Shown: positions 7,875 to 17,510, counted from the first letter of the stretch. The stretch is DNA of 64,000 nucleotides from Bacillus sp. NTK034 (GCF_017303275.1 NZ_JAFKOJ010000005.1:186001-250000); one strand, 5' to 3'. The notes: generated by a model not told the origin, from the letters alone. Numbers and translations: made by a program.

Positions 7875-9173
7875 TTATAGTTTAAATTTAGTAATTGTGC
7901 TTTTTAATTTTTCTGCCTGTTCTTTAAGATCGATGGCCAGTTTTTCCAAATTGCCAATCACAGCGGTCTGGTGTTGGGTGGCTGCTGAAACCTCCTGTGC
8001 GCCTGCTGATGTTTCTTCAGCAATTGCAGCAACCTCCTGGGATTGTGTGGATGTTAGCTGTATTCCCTCCATTTGGTTATCAACCAGGCCTGATATGGCA
8101 GAAACGGATGCAGCCATTTCATTGACCACTTTCGCCATTTCCTCAATCACTTCATTTGTTTTCGTCCCTTTTTTCACTTCATTATTAGCAGTCTCCACTT
8201 GATATGAGATTTGCGTGACAACATTGCGGACCTCTTCCTGAATGTTTTTTATCAGTTCTGAGATGCCCTGGACTGCCTGTGCACTTTCATCTGCAAGTTT
8301 ACGGACTTCCTCAGCGACTACCGCAAATCCTTTGCCATGGTCCCCGGCACGCGCTGCTTCAATGGAAGCATTTAAAGCAAGGAGGTTGGTCTGTGCTGCA
8401 ATGTCACCGACAAGCTGAATAATCTGCTCCACTTTCACAGCATTTTGCTCTAGGCGCTTCACTGTCTGCAGTGATTCCTCATTATCGTGGGCCAGTTTGT
8501 CTATACCTGAAATAAGTGAATGGATCACTTTCTTTGATTCCATCAGGTCCTTAACCATTTCGCCGGAAACATTTTGTGATGCTTTTGCTGTATCCTGTAC
8601 CTCCTGAGCAATTCGCAGGACATCTTCCATGGATTCAGCTGTTGATTGAATGGAAACCGCAGAACTATCTGCTCCCTGGGAAATCTCGCTGATGGTTCTG
8701 GCAATCGCATCTGCCTGCTCTGCAGCTGCCGAAGATTCGGAAGACATCGCAATGACTTTTTCATTCGTTTCTCTAAAGTTCTCGTCAATTTTATGAACCA
8801 TATCCCTTAAATTGAAAAGCATATGGTTGAATGCAATACCCAATGAACGGATTTCATCATCCGACCTGGAAAGTTCTGCGTCCTGGCCGATATCGCCATT
8901 GGCAGCCATGAGTGCCGTTTTTTCAAGTTTCTGTAAAGGTTTGATAATGAAACCTGCAGCAAAAAAGGCAAGAACACCTGACCAAAAAATACCCATTCCT
9001 AAGGTTAAAATAGTAAAAACACCCTCTCCAAATGGAAGCATCTCTTCTATGCCAGGAAATATAAAGTAAAGAAATACAGCACTTGTTGTGTATGTAATGA
9101 TAGCCAGCGATGTGATAAATAATACGAGCTTTTTCCTAAGGCCAAACTTATAGCCCTTTTTCTCCCCCATCAT
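7875..9173 (-). CDS. Methyl-accepting chemotaxis protein with minimal extracellular part
   Basis: Two membrane helices at about residues 16-38 and 50-75 are joined by only about ten residues, so no periplasmic-type ligand domain exists. A HAMP region (about 76-130, [12 protein letters not shown]) leads into a long coiled coil. The conserved signalling tip ([19 protein letters not shown] and [11 protein letters not shown]) is present. The start is placed at the ATG at 9173 behind GGGGGG; a longer frame overlaps ywlE. The protein should couple to CheW/CheA, perhaps sensing membrane state or a cytoplasmic partner. It lies directly after ywlE. Confidence 0.9.
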   Translation of the reverse strand: MMGEKKGYKFGLRKKLVLFITSLAIITYTTSAVFLYFIFPGIEEMLPFGEGVFTILTLGMGIFWSGVLAFFAAGFIIKPLQKLEKTALMAANGDIGQDAELSRSDDEIRSLGIAFNHMLFNLRDMVHKIDENFRETNEKVIAMSSESSAAAEQADAIARTISEISQGADSSAVSIQSTAESMEDVLRIAQEVQDTAKASQNVSGEMVKDLMESKKVIHSLISGIDKLAHDNEESLQTVKRLEQNAVKVEQIIQLVGDIAAQTNLLALNASIEAARAGDHGKGFAVVAEEVRKLADESAQAVQGISELIKNIQEEVRNVVTQISYQVETANNEVKKGTKTNEVIEEMAKVVNEMAASVSAISGLVDNQMEGIQLTSTQSQEVAAIAEETSAGAQEVSAATQHQTAVIGNLEKLAIDLKEQAEKLKSTITKFKL

Positions 9174-9186
9174 GTTGCCCCCCTGA

Positions 9187-9627
9187 TTAATCTGGTCTCT
9201 GTATGCGATCCAAAATTTGTTCAATTGCTTCTGTCAGATCTTTAAATGTATTTCTATATATCTCAACCGGCCCCCCATATGGATCGATAATATCTCCAGG
9301 CGCTCCGGCAAACTCTTTTAGTGTGAAGGTTTTACCCACTGCGTCAGGAAACATGGACAAAACGGTATTTTTGTGGCCGGCTGTCATTGTTAAAATATAG
9401 GTCGCCCAGTCAATTAAACCTTCATTCATGCTGGAAGACTGATGCTGAAGCGGAATCCCATGCTCCTCCAGCACACTTTTTGTATTCGGGGACGCCCCGC
9501 TGCCTTCTGCCGCAAATACTCCAGCCGATTTCACTTCTACACCCGGGAGCGATTTGCTTTTTAAAATGGCTTCTGCCATAGGGCTTCTGCAAGTATTTCC
9601 TGTACATACAAACAATACTTTTGTCAC
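9187..9627 (-). CDS. ywlE: Protein-arginine phosphatase YwlE
   Basis: A low-molecular-weight phosphatase with active-site loop CTGNTCRS at residues 8-15. The threonine T12 in the CxGNTCR loop is the residue known to make YwlE specific for phosphoarginine rather than phosphotyrosine. The general-acid aspartate lies in IIDPYGG near residue 115. In Bacillus it reverses McsB arginine phosphorylation and so affects CtsR and ClpCP substrates. Length 146 is normal. Its place between rpiB and mntP is conserved. Confidence 0.93.
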   Translation of the reverse strand: MTKVLFVCTGNTCRSPMAEAILKSKSLPGVEVKSAGVFAAEGSGASPNTKSVLEEHGIPLQHQSSSMNEGLIDWATYILTMTAGHKNTVLSMFPDAVGKTFTLKEFAGAPGDIIDPYGGPVEIYRNTFKDLTEAIEQILDRIQRPD

Positions 9628-9744
9628 AGAGAAACTCCCTCCTTATATATCGGTCTATAACCATAAAACTTTATTCAAAATGACAGTTTGCACTTTTCTT
9701 ACATTATAAGTCAAATTTCCCATAACACCTATAGCTCCTGTGCA

Positions 9745-9775
9745 AAAAAAAGAAAAAGGGCGACCCGCACCCTTT
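9745..9775 (-). terminator. mntP terminator
   Basis: AAAGGG/CCCTTT stem with a 9-nt loop, followed on the minus strand by a long T-rich run, about 45 bp past the mntP stop. Confidence 0.65.
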
Positions 9776-9817
9776 CCATTTTTCACAAAATATTAACATT
9801 TAAACACACGCTAACCT

Positions 9818-10369
9818 CTATAAAAATAACAGTTTTACCCCAAAAGCAAGGAGGATGGCACCGCCGAGAGCCTCGCTGTAGGAGCCGATCCAGCTTTGGA
9901 CTTTTCTGCCGGTGAGGAGGCCGGCCCATGTGAGGATGGCCGCCCCTGCTCCGAAGAACACGAGCACAAGTAATGTTTTGGCTCCGTAGATTCCCAGGCT
10001 GAGGCCTACTGAAAAACTATCAAGGCTGACGCTCAAGGCAAAGATCAGCAGCCCTAAGCCCACTGGCGTGATTAAGCTGTCTTCATCCTCCCTGAAGCTT
10101 GACCAAATCATCTGCACACCTAATAAAAGGAGCAGTCCCCCGCCTGCATAACCGGCTATGGCTCCGAATGTATTTGAAAGAAATCTGCCTGCTATCATTC
10201 CCAATAATGGCATCCATACATGGAAAAGGCCAATGGTGATGCCGATTTTAGCTATTTGTCTGAGGCGGAGTTTGTACATCCCCATACCAAGACCCACCGA
10301 AAAGGCATCCATCCCTAATGCAAATGCCATTAGAGCCAGTGTTAATATTTCCCCGATCATTGCAGACAT
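9818..10369 (-). CDS. mntP: Manganese efflux pump MntP
   Basis: This six-helix membrane protein exports Mn(II). Two homologous halves each carry a membrane aspartate in a matching motif: [14 protein letters not shown] (about residues 16-29) and [14 protein letters not shown] (about 110-123), the hallmark of MntP (formerly UPF0059, YwlD). The ATG follows AAGGAGGCGG. Position between ywlE and ywlC is as in B. subtilis. The leader was checked for a yybP-ykoY manganese riboswitch and none was recognisable. Confidence 0.93.
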   Translation of the reverse strand: MSAMIGEILTLALMAFALGMDAFSVGLGMGMYKLRLRQIAKIGITIGLFHVWMPLLGMIAGRFLSNTFGAIAGYAGGGLLLLLGVQMIWSSFREDEDSLITPVGLGLLIFALSVSLDSFSVGLSLGIYGAKTLLVLVFFGAGAAILTWAGLLTGRKVQSWIGSYSEALGGAILLAFGVKLLFL

Positions 10370-10445
10370 TTTTCCGCCTCCTTGGACTTGCTAATTCAGC
10401 ATATGCACGTCCGTGAGGTTTTAGAATGCCATTGCCTTTTCCCAA

Positions 10446-10476
10446 AACAAAAAACCGCCTCATGACGAAACGGTTT
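10446..10476 (-). terminator. ywlC terminator
   Basis: AAACCG/CGGTTT stem with a 13-nt loop followed on the minus strand by TTTTTTGTTTT, directly after the ywlC stop. Confidence 0.7.
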
Positions 10477-10482
10477 CTTTAT

Positions 10483-11526
10483 CTATCTGCTAATAACCCT
10501 GTGCCCTGCTGCTTTCATCAGGCGGTTCATGATTGCATGCCCGACGCCTTCACCCGGGAACATCTCACAGAAAATAATATCAGCATCTGTTGTGTTGAAG
10601 TATCTTAATGCTTCATAGAGAGAGCTGGCCACTGTCTCAAGCTTTTCCCGCTGCCCGCAGGCATAGATAAAATCAGCATGATAAAATTCCAGGTTTTCTG
10701 ATGTCGTCAGGACTCCCACCGAAAGGCCTTCCTGCTTTTTATCCTCAACAAAATGCTGGATGTCTTCTCTTGTTCCTTCTACTAAATAAAGAGGTGCATC
10801 CGGTGCATAGTGCCGGTATTTCATGCCGGGAGATTTCGGCGCCTGGCTTTCATCCGCTAATGCAGGATCCACGCTGACCTTGCCTACAACCTCTTCCAGC
10901 TGTTCTCTGGTAATGCCGCCTGGCCTTAAGATGACCGGCACTTCACCCGTACAATCCAATACAGTGGATTCCACACCAACACCTGTCGGACCCCCGTCCA
11001 CTAAACCTGCAATTCTACCATTGAGGTCTTCCCAAACATGGTCAGCCGTTGTCGGACTGGGCCTTCCCGATCGGTTGGCACTAGGAGCGGCAATTGGCAA
11101 TCCTGCTTTCTCCAGCAGCTCCAGGGCTACTGGATGATCAGGCATCCGCACAGCAACAGTGGATAAGTCTGCCGTTGCATAATGGGAAAGAACACCTTCC
11201 TTATGATTAAAAATGAGCGTAAGCGGTCCCGGCCAAAATTGATCCATGAGCGCCTGCGCATTTTGCGGAATTTCGGTTACAAACGCGTCCAGCTGTGCTT
11301 TATCAGCAATGTGAATAATCAGGGGATTATCACTCGGACGTCCTTTTGCCTCAAATATTTTTCTGACCGCTTCATCATTTTCCGCATTCCCGCCTAATCC
11401 ATATACGGTTTCTGTTGGAAAAGCGACCACTTCATTATTTTTTAACAGATCGGCAGCCTGTGAAAACTGTGAATAACTATCTTCTTTATCCACATTGTTA
11501 TCCACCGACCATCTTTTTGTAATCAT
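10483..11526 (-). CDS. ywlC: Threonylcarbamoyl-AMP synthase (Sua5/YwlC)
   Basis: The enzyme makes threonylcarbamoyl-AMP from threonine, bicarbonate and ATP for t6A37 modification of ANN-decoding tRNAs. The YrdC domain spans about residues 15-210 (PTETVYGLGGNA; KGRPSDNPL; SANRSGRPSPT). A linker with SPGMKYRHYAP precedes the C-terminal Sua5 domain (about 255-345). Length 347 is typical of two-domain Sua5. DnaA-type boxes overlap its start codon and upstream region (11486-11739). Confidence 0.96.
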   Translation of the reverse strand: MITKRWSVDNNVDKEDSYSQFSQAADLLKNNEVVAFPTETVYGLGGNAENDEAVRKIFEAKGRPSDNPLIIHIADKAQLDAFVTEIPQNAQALMDQFWPGPLTLIFNHKEGVLSHYATADLSTVAVRMPDHPVALELLEKAGLPIAAPSANRSGRPSPTTADHVWEDLNGRIAGLVDGGPTGVGVESTVLDCTGEVPVILRPGGITREQLEEVVGKVSVDPALADESQAPKSPGMKYRHYAPDAPLYLVEGTREDIQHFVEDKKQEGLSVGVLTTSENLEFYHADFIYACGQREKLETVASSLYEALRYFNTTDADIIFCEMFPGEGVGHAIMNRLMKAAGHRVISR

Positions 11527-11739
11527 TGTTATCCACCTTCACAAAAAATGTTTTTTTGCTGTCAAAATTCCTTTGTTTTCGACATTTTTTTGAACATTCC
11601 TTTGGAAAGTATAGTAGAAGAAGCTGGATAACTCAAGTCTTATCCACAAATTGTGTATAAATAAGAGCGATTTGTGCATAACTTTGGCAAGATACCCACA
11701 ATTCACATGGATAATTTCAAAAAGAAAGAGTTATCCACA
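11486..11739. promoter_or_regulatory. Cluster of DnaA boxes at the ywlC 5' end
   Basis: Exact TTATCCACA occurs at 11486-11494, 11640-11648 and 11731-11739. TTATACACA (11652-11660, minus strand) and TTATGCACA (11673-11681, minus strand) also fit TTATNCACA. TTATCCACC occurs at 11498-11506 and 11529-11537. A DnaA-binding cluster near ywlC is known in B. subtilis, so this is likely a conserved non-origin DnaA site. Confidence 0.8.
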
Positions 11740-12149
11740 GTCAGGATATGTTTAACATGCTCCGACTCGAATAAGACTTCCGGCAATCGCGCTGTTTCTT
11801 CCTGTTTAAAGCCAAGCAGGCTGAAAAATGCCAGCGAGTTTCTTTTATTCGATGCTAGATACAAGGACTCCATGCCCCGATCTCTTGCCAGCATTAATAT
11901 TTGCTCAAACAAAATAAATAGATCTTTTTCAGATGCTGAGGATGTTATTACAAGGGACCTTAAAAGTCCATTCTTCCCATGGGGTTCAATTCCCAGGGTA
12001 GCTTTAATATCCCCAGAATCATTCTCCATAATTAAAAAATATTCGATTGCTTCCCTTATCCCATCCGTACTTAAGTTTGCCGATTCCAGAAAAGATGCCA
12101 GATTCTCCACATCTGAAGCATCAGCACATCTCACTACACCTGTTTCCAT
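11703..12149 (-). CDS. ywlB: GNAT-family N-acetyltransferase, YwlB-like
   Basis: A compact acetyl-CoA-dependent transferase fold is suggested by SLVITSSASEKDLFILFEQILMLAR (beta4-alpha3 region, though the usual RxxGxG loop is degenerate) and by SLAFFSLLGF, the common C-terminal GNAT helix-strand. The order ywlC-ywlB matches B. subtilis. ATG at 12149 behind GGGGTGAAG is preferred to an upstream GTG that has no site. The substrate is unknown. The weak CoA loop raises the chance that catalysis differs or is lost. Confidence 0.7.
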   Translation of the reverse strand: METGVVRCADASDVENLASFLESANLSTDGIREAIEYFLIMENDSGDIKATLGIEPHGKNGLLRSLVITSSASEKDLFILFEQILMLARDRGMESLYLASNKRNSLAFFSLLGFKQEETARLPEVLFESEHVKHILTVDNSFFLKLSM

Positions 12150-12262
12150 TTCTTCACCCCATTTTCTTATTGTCACTCTATGAATATGAAAAAATAGAAA
12201 AAGTAGAACTAGATTTGAAAAATATTTCAGGATGTGAGAGAACGAATGACTACTGTAAAATA

Positions 12263-12298
12263 AAACACGGCAGCTGTCTGAATTCCGCTGCCGTGTTT
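12263..12298. terminator. Terminator downstream of the KGG protein gene
   Basis: Perfect 12-bp stem AAACACGGCAGC/GCTGCCGTGTTT with a 12-nt loop. It can work on either strand; the gsiB-like stop is 36 bp upstream on the minus strand. Confidence 0.75.
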
Positions 12299-12333
12299 AT
12301 ATTACTATCATATACAATTTTTCTGCGGCAGGT

Positions 12334-12714
12334 TTAGTCGTTCGAGTTGCCGCCTTTTCGGCCGATTTCTTCGTAGAAATCGCGGTCATGGTTTTCACTA
12401 GTTGCTTCTCCGCCTTTGCGTCCAATTTCCTGATAGAATTCCTTGTCATGATTTTCAGCAGTTGCTTCTCCGCCTTTTTGGCCTATTTCCTGATAGAATT
12501 CACTATCATGATTTTCCGCTGTCGCTTCTCCGCCTTTTTGGCCTATTTCCTGATAGAATTCCTTGTCATGGTTTTGGCTGGTAGCTTCTCCGCCCTTTTG
12601 TCCAATTTCCTGATAGAAGTCCTTATCATGATTGCGGCTTGTTGCTTCTCCGCCCATGCGCCCTCTTTCCTCACGAGACATTTTATCGTTGTTATTATTG
12701 TTGTTTTTAGCCAT
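12334..12714 (-). CDS. gsiB: GsiB-like general stress protein with KGG repeats
   Basis: After a 20-residue Asn-rich start, five tandem repeats of exactly 20 residues begin at residues 21, 41, 61, 81 and 101 (GGEAT-x2-NHD-x2-FY-x-EIG-x-K). This is the KGG/GsiB repeat of hydrophilic, glucose-starvation and desiccation-type stress proteins. The protein is very charged and probably disordered in the cytoplasm. AAGGAGATG precedes the ATG. A sigma-B-type promoter at 12763-12787 supports the stress role. The 60-bp DNA repeats make it prone to unit number change. Confidence 0.85.
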   Translation of the reverse strand: MAKNNNNNNDKMSREERGRMGGEATSRNHDKDFYQEIGQKGGEATSQNHDKEFYQEIGQKGGEATAENHDSEFYQEIGQKGGEATAENHDKEFYQEIGRKGGEATSENHDRDFYEEIGRKGGNSND

Positions 12715-12762
12715 TATCTTTCATCTCCTTTTTGTTTATGTTTTGTTGTTACACTACTTTAA

Positions 12763-12787
12763 ATATCCGTTTTTAGTAGAATCAAAC
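12763..12787 (-). promoter_or_regulatory. Sigma-B-type promoter of the KGG protein gene
   Basis: On the minus strand GTTTGA and GGATAT are separated by 13 bp, one mismatch each from the sigma-B consensus GTTTAA and GGGTAT. It lies about 50 bp before the ATG. Confidence 0.75.
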
Positions 12788-12850
12788 TCATGAAAAGAAG
12801 ATGTTATATGCTTGTCTTAAATGTAATTTGATTTCCAGTTTTTAAAGTGA

Positions 12851-12886
12851 TTCTAAAAAAGAGAGACCTTGCTCTGCAGCAAGGCC
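12851..12886 (-). terminator. spoIIR terminator
   Basis: CCTTGCT/AGCAAGG stem starting at the stop codon, followed on the minus strand by TCTCTCTTTTTT. Confidence 0.7.
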
Positions 12887-13563
12887 TAACCGAAGATTTT
12901 CTCCCATATTTCAGCTAAAAAGAATTTTACTTCTACAGGTTCTTCATCTTCCTCTGTATAAACGGGAGGGGTTTCTTTTTCGGAATCAGTGTCAGCAGCA
13001 ATTTCTTCTGCCTTTACTTCCCCTTTCTTTTCTTCTTCTTCAAAGCCTTCGCTTACAGCCACACCGTTTGAGAAATCAAGGAAGCAAAGAGGAGGGAAAA
13101 GCACACACCACCAGTTTGCCCCTTTTCCTTCGCCAAGAGTGATCAAGATCGCTTCGTATTCGCCTGCCGGGTATAAGAACTGTCCATATAACTTCGTCGG
13201 GAAGCTGACTTTTCCAAAGTCGGCATTTACTTTCTGATCAGACCCTTCATCAGCTACTACTTCTTCGGCAATCTTTTGGATCTCAGGCAATCTGGACTGG
13301 ATCAGTTCACGGGCATCTTCAATTGAAGTTAACTCTGCCACCCACTCAGTGATTTCTGCATTTACTGCATCCCTAACTTTCCTTTTAATCGCCTGGTCTT
13401 CTTCATTATCGCTGTTGGCCAGAATGCGCAGCCTTATTGCCTCGCTTGGTATTACCATTGGCTCATCAGCTGTGACTTCTGTTTGCGGTATATATAAACT
13501 TAAAATGGTTCCTAAGGATAAAATCAGTACATATAATTTCACTATCGTTTTTGTATTCATCAT
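12886..13563 (-). CDS. spoIIR: Stage II sporulation protein R
   Basis: SpoIIR is made in the forespore, crosses to the intermembrane space and triggers SpoIIGA to process pro-sigma-E in the mother cell. A hydrophobic N-terminal export segment (about residues 5-22) precedes the conserved IRLRILANSDNEEDQ block and the WWCVLFPPLCFLDF motif. The C-terminus is extended by a Glu-rich stretch and ends with an amphipathic tail (FFLAEIWEKIFG). The start is uncertain: ATG at 13563 or an upstream GTG at 13590. Its place just downstream of prmC on the same strand is as in B. subtilis. Confidence 0.93.
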   Translation of the reverse strand: MMNTKTIVKLYVLILSLGTILSLYIPQTEVTADEPMVIPSEAIRLRILANSDNEEDQAIKRKVRDAVNAEITEWVAELTSIEDARELIQSRLPEIQKIAEEVVADEGSDQKVNADFGKVSFPTKLYGQFLYPAGEYEAILITLGEGKGANWWCVLFPPLCFLDFSNGVAVSEGFEEEEKKGEVKAEEIAADTDSEKETPPVYTEEDEEPVEVKFFLAEIWEKIFG

Positions 13564-13668
13564 TTCCGGCACCATCCCTTCACTATCCACAGTGTGGACA
13601 GGATGCCAGAATCTTAAACTATTAAAATTAAATTTTTTTATAGGATTCTGATGCAGTCCCTCTCACCT

Positions 13669-13690
13669 AAAAAAACCGCCATTCCGGCGG
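13669..13690 (-). terminator. prmC terminator
   Basis: CCGCC/GGCGG stem followed on the minus strand by TTTTTTT, 6 bp past the prmC stop. Confidence 0.7.
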
Positions 13691-13695
13691 CTGTG

Positions 13696-14565
13696 TTACT
13701 CTATTTTTGCAAAAACCATCCGGTCTTTGCCGTTAATGTCATAGACTTTTTCAATATTTGCCTGAGGGAAAACCTGCTTCAGAAGTGCAGATACTGCTTC
13801 ACTTTGGCCGGCACCTACCTCGAAGCCGATGAGGGCACGGTCTTTGATGACAGCTGGCAGTTCCTCCATAAAGCGCTTGTACAGATCCAGTCCATCTTCC
13901 CCTGCAAAGAGGGCACGGTGCGGTTCGTGTTCTGTGACTATATCCGACATCCACTCGATATCCCTTTCCGGTATATATGGAGGATTGGATAGTATGATAT
14001 CAAATTTCTTCCCTTTCGAAATAAGGGGCTGTAGAAGGTCCCCCTGAAAAAAATCGATTACCGCGCCATTCTGTTCTGCATTTTTCTCAGCCAGCTCAAG
14101 GGTCGGCCTGTAGATATCTGTGGCCGTGACATTTAATTCCGGCTTCTCGAGCTTCATCGTAACGGCAATCGCTCCGCTGCCGGTACCGATGTCTGCCATT
14201 TCAAGCCCGTTCACAGAGCCGAACAGCTTGTTTATCTTCTTAAGAGCATTATAAACGAGTTCTTCCGTTTCTGGCCTTGGAATAAGGACATCTTCATTCA
14301 CATGGAAGGTGCGCCCGTAGAATTCTTCAGTGCCGATTATATACTGAACAGGCTGGCCCGCTGCGTGTGCGTGCACTGCCTTCTGGAATTCATCCAGGAC
14401 CTCCGGATGCAAATCTTCGCGTAAATTAGCCAAAAAGCCTGCCCTGCTCATCTTCATAAAATGCTGCAATAACAGCTCACCGGCATTCTCATCACGGTTT
14501 GACTTCTTTAAAAAAGAAGAAGCCCAGTTGAGGGCTTCATATACTTTCATAGTTGGATTACTCAT
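13696..14565 (-). CDS. prmC: Release factor glutamine methyltransferase PrmC
   Basis: PrmC methylates the glutamine of the GGQ motif in release factors. The N-terminal helical domain is followed by a SAM-binding fold with [11 protein letters not shown] and the catalytic NPPY ([10 protein letters not shown]). The ATG at 14565 lies in ATGAGTAA, overlapping the prfA stop by 8 bp, so the enzyme and its substrate RF1 are translationally linked; a longer frame (to 14601) lacks support. Length is 289 residues. Confidence 0.95.
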   Translation of the reverse strand: MSNPTMKVYEALNWASSFLKKSNRDENAGELLLQHFMKMSRAGFLANLREDLHPEVLDEFQKAVHAHAAGQPVQYIIGTEEFYGRTFHVNEDVLIPRPETEELVYNALKKINKLFGSVNGLEMADIGTGSGAIAVTMKLEKPELNVTATDIYRPTLELAEKNAEQNGAVIDFFQGDLLQPLISKGKKFDIILSNPPYIPERDIEWMSDIVTEHEPHRALFAGEDGLDLYKRFMEELPAVIKDRALIGFEVGAGQSEAVSALLKQVFPQANIEKVYDINGKDRMVFAKIE

Positions 14566-15637
14566 TGGATGCACTGTCCAGCTTCGCAGATTGCTCTTCA
14601 ACGATCAGAGCGTCAATAACTTCATCGAGCTTTCCTTGAAGGATCTGATCAAGCTTTTGGATTGTCAGGCCGATACGGTGATCGGTGACACGGTTTTGCG
14701 GGAAGTTGTACGTACGGATGCGCTCAGAGCGGTCTCCGGTACCAACTGCTGATTTACGCTGCTGGTCATATTCCGCCTGTGCTTCCTGCTGGAACTTATC
14801 ATAAACACGGGCACGAAGAACCTTCATCGCTTTTTCCTTATTTTTGATTTGTGACTTTTCATCCTGGCAGGAAACAACCGTACCTGTCGGCAAGTGAGTC
14901 AAACGAACAGCTGACATCGTCGTGTTAACACTCTGTCCGCCCGGTCCGCTTGAAGCAAATGTATCCACACGGATATCTTTTTCATGAATGTCGATTTCCA
15001 CTTCTTCCGCTTCAGGAAGAACCGCAACTGTTGCAGTTGAAGTGTGGATGCGCCCGCCGGATTCAGTTTCCGGTACACGCTGAACACGGTGTGCGCCATT
15101 TTCAAACTTAAGCTTGGAATAAGCGCCATTTCCGTTAATCATAAAGATGATTTCCTTATAGCCGCCAACGCCCGTAGAGCTTGCCTCAATGACATCGATC
15201 TTCCAGCCCTGCGTCTCGGCATAGCGGCTGTACATACGGTATAAGTCACCTGCAAATAAGGCAGCTTCATCACCGCCGGCTGCACCTCGGATTTCCATAA
15301 TAACGTTTTTATCATCATTAGGATCTTTAGGAATGAGGAGGATTTTCAGACGTGCTTCCAGATCCTCTTTTCTTTCCTCAAGCTCGGCCAATTCTTCTTT
15401 TACCATTTCGCGCATTTCGGCATCAAGTTTCTCTTCAAGCATGGCACGCGCATCCTGATACTGCTCTTTCACTTCTTTATATTCGCGGTATGTGTCAACA
15501 GTTTCCTGAATACCAGACTGTTCTTTTGAATATTCGCGAAGCTTTTTCGGATCATTGACAATTTCCGGATCGCTCAAAAGCTCATTTAATCTTTCATAAC
15601 GGTCCTCGACAGATTGAAGACGATCAAACACAGCCAT
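14558..15637 (-). CDS. prfA: Peptide chain release factor 1
   Basis: RF1 ends translation at UAA and UAG. The peptidyl-hydrolysis motif GGQ is at residues 233-235, and the codon-recognition tripeptide is PET (189-191) as in other bacilli. Long N-terminal coiled coils (about 40-100) are normal. Length 359 fits. The gene starts the prfA-prmC pair on the minus strand. The 213-bp interval upstream to the plus-strand GntR gene contains the two divergent leaders and a loose GCAACT/AGTTGC inverted repeat. Confidence 0.98.
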   Translation of the reverse strand: MAVFDRLQSVEDRYERLNELLSDPEIVNDPKKLREYSKEQSGIQETVDTYREYKEVKEQYQDARAMLEEKLDAEMREMVKEELAELEERKEDLEARLKILLIPKDPNDDKNVIMEIRGAAGGDEAALFAGDLYRMYSRYAETQGWKIDVIEASSTGVGGYKEIIFMINGNGAYSKLKFENGAHRVQRVPETESGGRIHTSTATVAVLPEAEEVEIDIHEKDIRVDTFASSGPGGQSVNTTMSAVRLTHLPTGTVVSCQDEKSQIKNKEKAMKVLRARVYDKFQQEAQAEYDQQRKSAVGTGDRSERIRTYNFPQNRVTDHRIGLTIQKLDQILQGKLDEVIDALIVEEQSAKLDSASNE

Positions 15638-15850
15638 TCACCTCAATTTTTTATCCAATAACCGCCGGATATTGTCACAGCGGGGTATAGTTTTATTTTA
15701 TTAAAAAAGCCGCAACTCCATAACATTCTAATTATAGTATAGGTCGTAGTTGCAGTCAAAACCATTCGGGAATAAGGATGACTTCTTCCCTGTTAATAAA
15801 TTTTCTGAAAAATCATTGCAGGTTACTGTGATATCCGATATATTGGTTTT

Positions 15851-16504
15851 ATGAAGAATAAAAACATCACTCCAATTAAACGTTTGTCCCTTAGAGATGA
15901 AGTATACGAAACACTTAAGAAAAATATTATCCAGCTTGATTTTGAACCGGGTTCGCGCCTTCATGATAAGGAACTGGCAGAAGACTTTGGGATCAGCCGC
16001 ACTCCTGTCCGGGAAGCCTTAAAGCGGCTGGAGGATGAAGGGCTCGTTGTATCAACGCCCGGTTCATCAACCCGGGTCACACCTCTAAATGAAGATGGTG
16101 CCAGCCATGCCTTCCTTGTGGCGGCTTCCCTGCATGCTTTAGGTGCCAGGCTTGGCGTTCCCCGCTTAGTGCCGAGTGATTTTGCGAGGCTTGAGGCAGC
16201 CAATAATAATCTGGAGGCCGCCATGAAAAAACAGGATATTCTTAGTGCAGTAAAAGCAGATGAGGCCTTCCACGAGGTTTATCTTTCTGCAGCAGATAAT
16301 CCCGAAATTATCTCAGCATTAAAGAGAATTATGCCCAAAATTCAGCGTCTGGAAATTGCTCAATTCGGATCTTTGAATGGGCTGAAATCTGTAGAGCAGC
16401 ACAAAAAAATTATGGAAGCGAGCAGGCATGGCCAGGAGCAGCTGGCATCCAGCCTGGTGGAGGAAAACTGGCTGAGCCTTGGCGGGCTTTTAACAGGGAA
16501 ATGA
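15851..16504 (+). CDS. GntR/FadR-subfamily transcriptional regulator
   Basis: The N-terminal winged helix (about residues 10-75) shows the GntR signature LAEDFGISRTPVREALKRLEDEGLV. An all-helical FCD-type effector domain follows (about 85-210), with the DEAFHEVYLSAADNPEI region supplying the usual D and H metal or acid ligands. It is 11 bp upstream of the DMT transporter gene on the same strand and probably controls it. The effector is unknown. Confidence 0.88.
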   Translation: MKNKNITPIKRLSLRDEVYETLKKNIIQLDFEPGSRLHDKELAEDFGISRTPVREALKRLEDEGLVVSTPGSSTRVTPLNEDGASHAFLVAASLHALGARLGVPRLVPSDFARLEAANNNLEAAMKKQDILSAVKADEAFHEVYLSAADNPEIISALKRIMPKIQRLEIAQFGSLNGLKSVEQHKKIMEASRHGQEQLASSLVEENWLSLGGLLTGK

Positions 16505-16515
16505 GGTGAACTGGC

Positions 16516-17478
16516 ATGAAAGCTATTCTATTAGGCGTTTGTTCAGCCTTCTTTTTTGCTTTCACATTTGTATTAAACCGCGCAATGGAAATGGATGGAG
16601 GAAGCTGGCTATGGAGCGCATCGCTCCGCTATTTTTTCATGATTCCTCTTTTGGGTGCCATTGTAGCATTCAGAGGGAATTTGCGGCCATTATTTACTGA
16701 GATGAAAAAAGCTCCCGGGCAATGGCTGTTATGGAGCTTTGTTGGCTTCGCTTTATTTTATGCCCCGTTATGTTTTGCAGCAGCCTATGGTCCCGGCTGG
16801 CTGATTGCCGGAACCTGGCAGATTACGATTATCTCCGGCTCCCTGCTTGCACCGCTTTTTTTTGTTGCATATCAAACTGGAAATGGAACTGTTAAGGTTA
16901 GAGGAAAAGTGCCATTTCGCGGTCTCATGATGAGCCTGATCATTCTTCTTGGAGTTGCTGTGATGCAAGTCGAGCATGCCTCCTCCATTTCATTTCGTGA
17001 TACGATGCTTGTGATCATTCCTTTAGTTATCGCATCTTTTGCCTATCCATTAGGCAACCGCAAAATGATGGATGTGTGTGAAAATCGGCTGGATGCCTAC
17101 CAGCGCGTGCTCGGAATGACGATTGCCAGTCTTCCTTTCTGGGTCGTTCTTTCTGCAGCCGCCCTGGCAACAAGCGGAGTACCCAGTTTTGGCCAGGTCA
17201 CTCAGTCCGGTTTAGTCGCCATATTTTCCGGCGTCTTTGCCACGGTACTGTTTTTTGCAGCCACTGACCTCGTCCGCGGCAATATGCAAAAGCTGGGGGC
17301 AGTGGAAGCAACACAATCTCTCGAGGTCCTTTTTGCTGTTCTTGGTGAAGTGCTGCTGCTGTCAAGCCCCTTGCCGTCTGGAATTTCTTTTACAGGTATG
17401 GCACTTGTGATCGCAGGCATGGTGCTTCACAGTTATGTAACCTCGAACAAAGTCATATTAAAAAGAAAGGCTGCGTAA
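16516..17478 (+). CDS. DMT-superfamily multidrug/metabolite efflux transporter (EmrE-like, 10 TM)
   Basis: The 320-residue protein is almost wholly hydrophobic with about ten helices, matching the larger 'putative multidrug resistance efflux transporter' DMT family found in bacilli. Substrate cannot be inferred. It follows the GntR regulator closely, with GAGGTGAACTGGC as Shine-Dalgarno, and ends in a terminator at 17481-17506. Confidence 0.85.
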   Translation: MKAILLGVCSAFFFAFTFVLNRAMEMDGGSWLWSASLRYFFMIPLLGAIVAFRGNLRPLFTEMKKAPGQWLLWSFVGFALFYAPLCFAAAYGPGWLIAGTWQITIISGSLLAPLFFVAYQTGNGTVKVRGKVPFRGLMMSLIILLGVAVMQVEHASSISFRDTMLVIIPLVIASFAYPLGNRKMMDVCENRLDAYQRVLGMTIASLPFWVVLSAAALATSGVPSFGQVTQSGLVAIFSGVFATVLFFAATDLVRGNMQKLGAVEATQSLEVLFAVLGEVLLLSSPLPSGISFTGMALVIAGMVLHSYVTSNKVILKRKAA

Positions 17479-17510
17479 AAAAATGCCCTGGGTAAGCAGG
17501 GCATTTTTTA
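17475..17510. terminator. Bidirectional terminator between convergent genes
   Basis: AAATGCCCTG/CAGGGCATTT stem (10 bp, 6-nt loop) with A and T tracts on its two sides; it separates the transporter gene from the convergent lipoprotein gene and overlaps the latter's stop. Confidence 0.85.

Noticed and set aside
10370..10482. Manganese riboswitch (yybP-ykoY) upstream of mntP
   Set aside because: The interval is only 113 bp, starts after the ywlC terminator, and lacks the conserved paired-arm motifs of that riboswitch.
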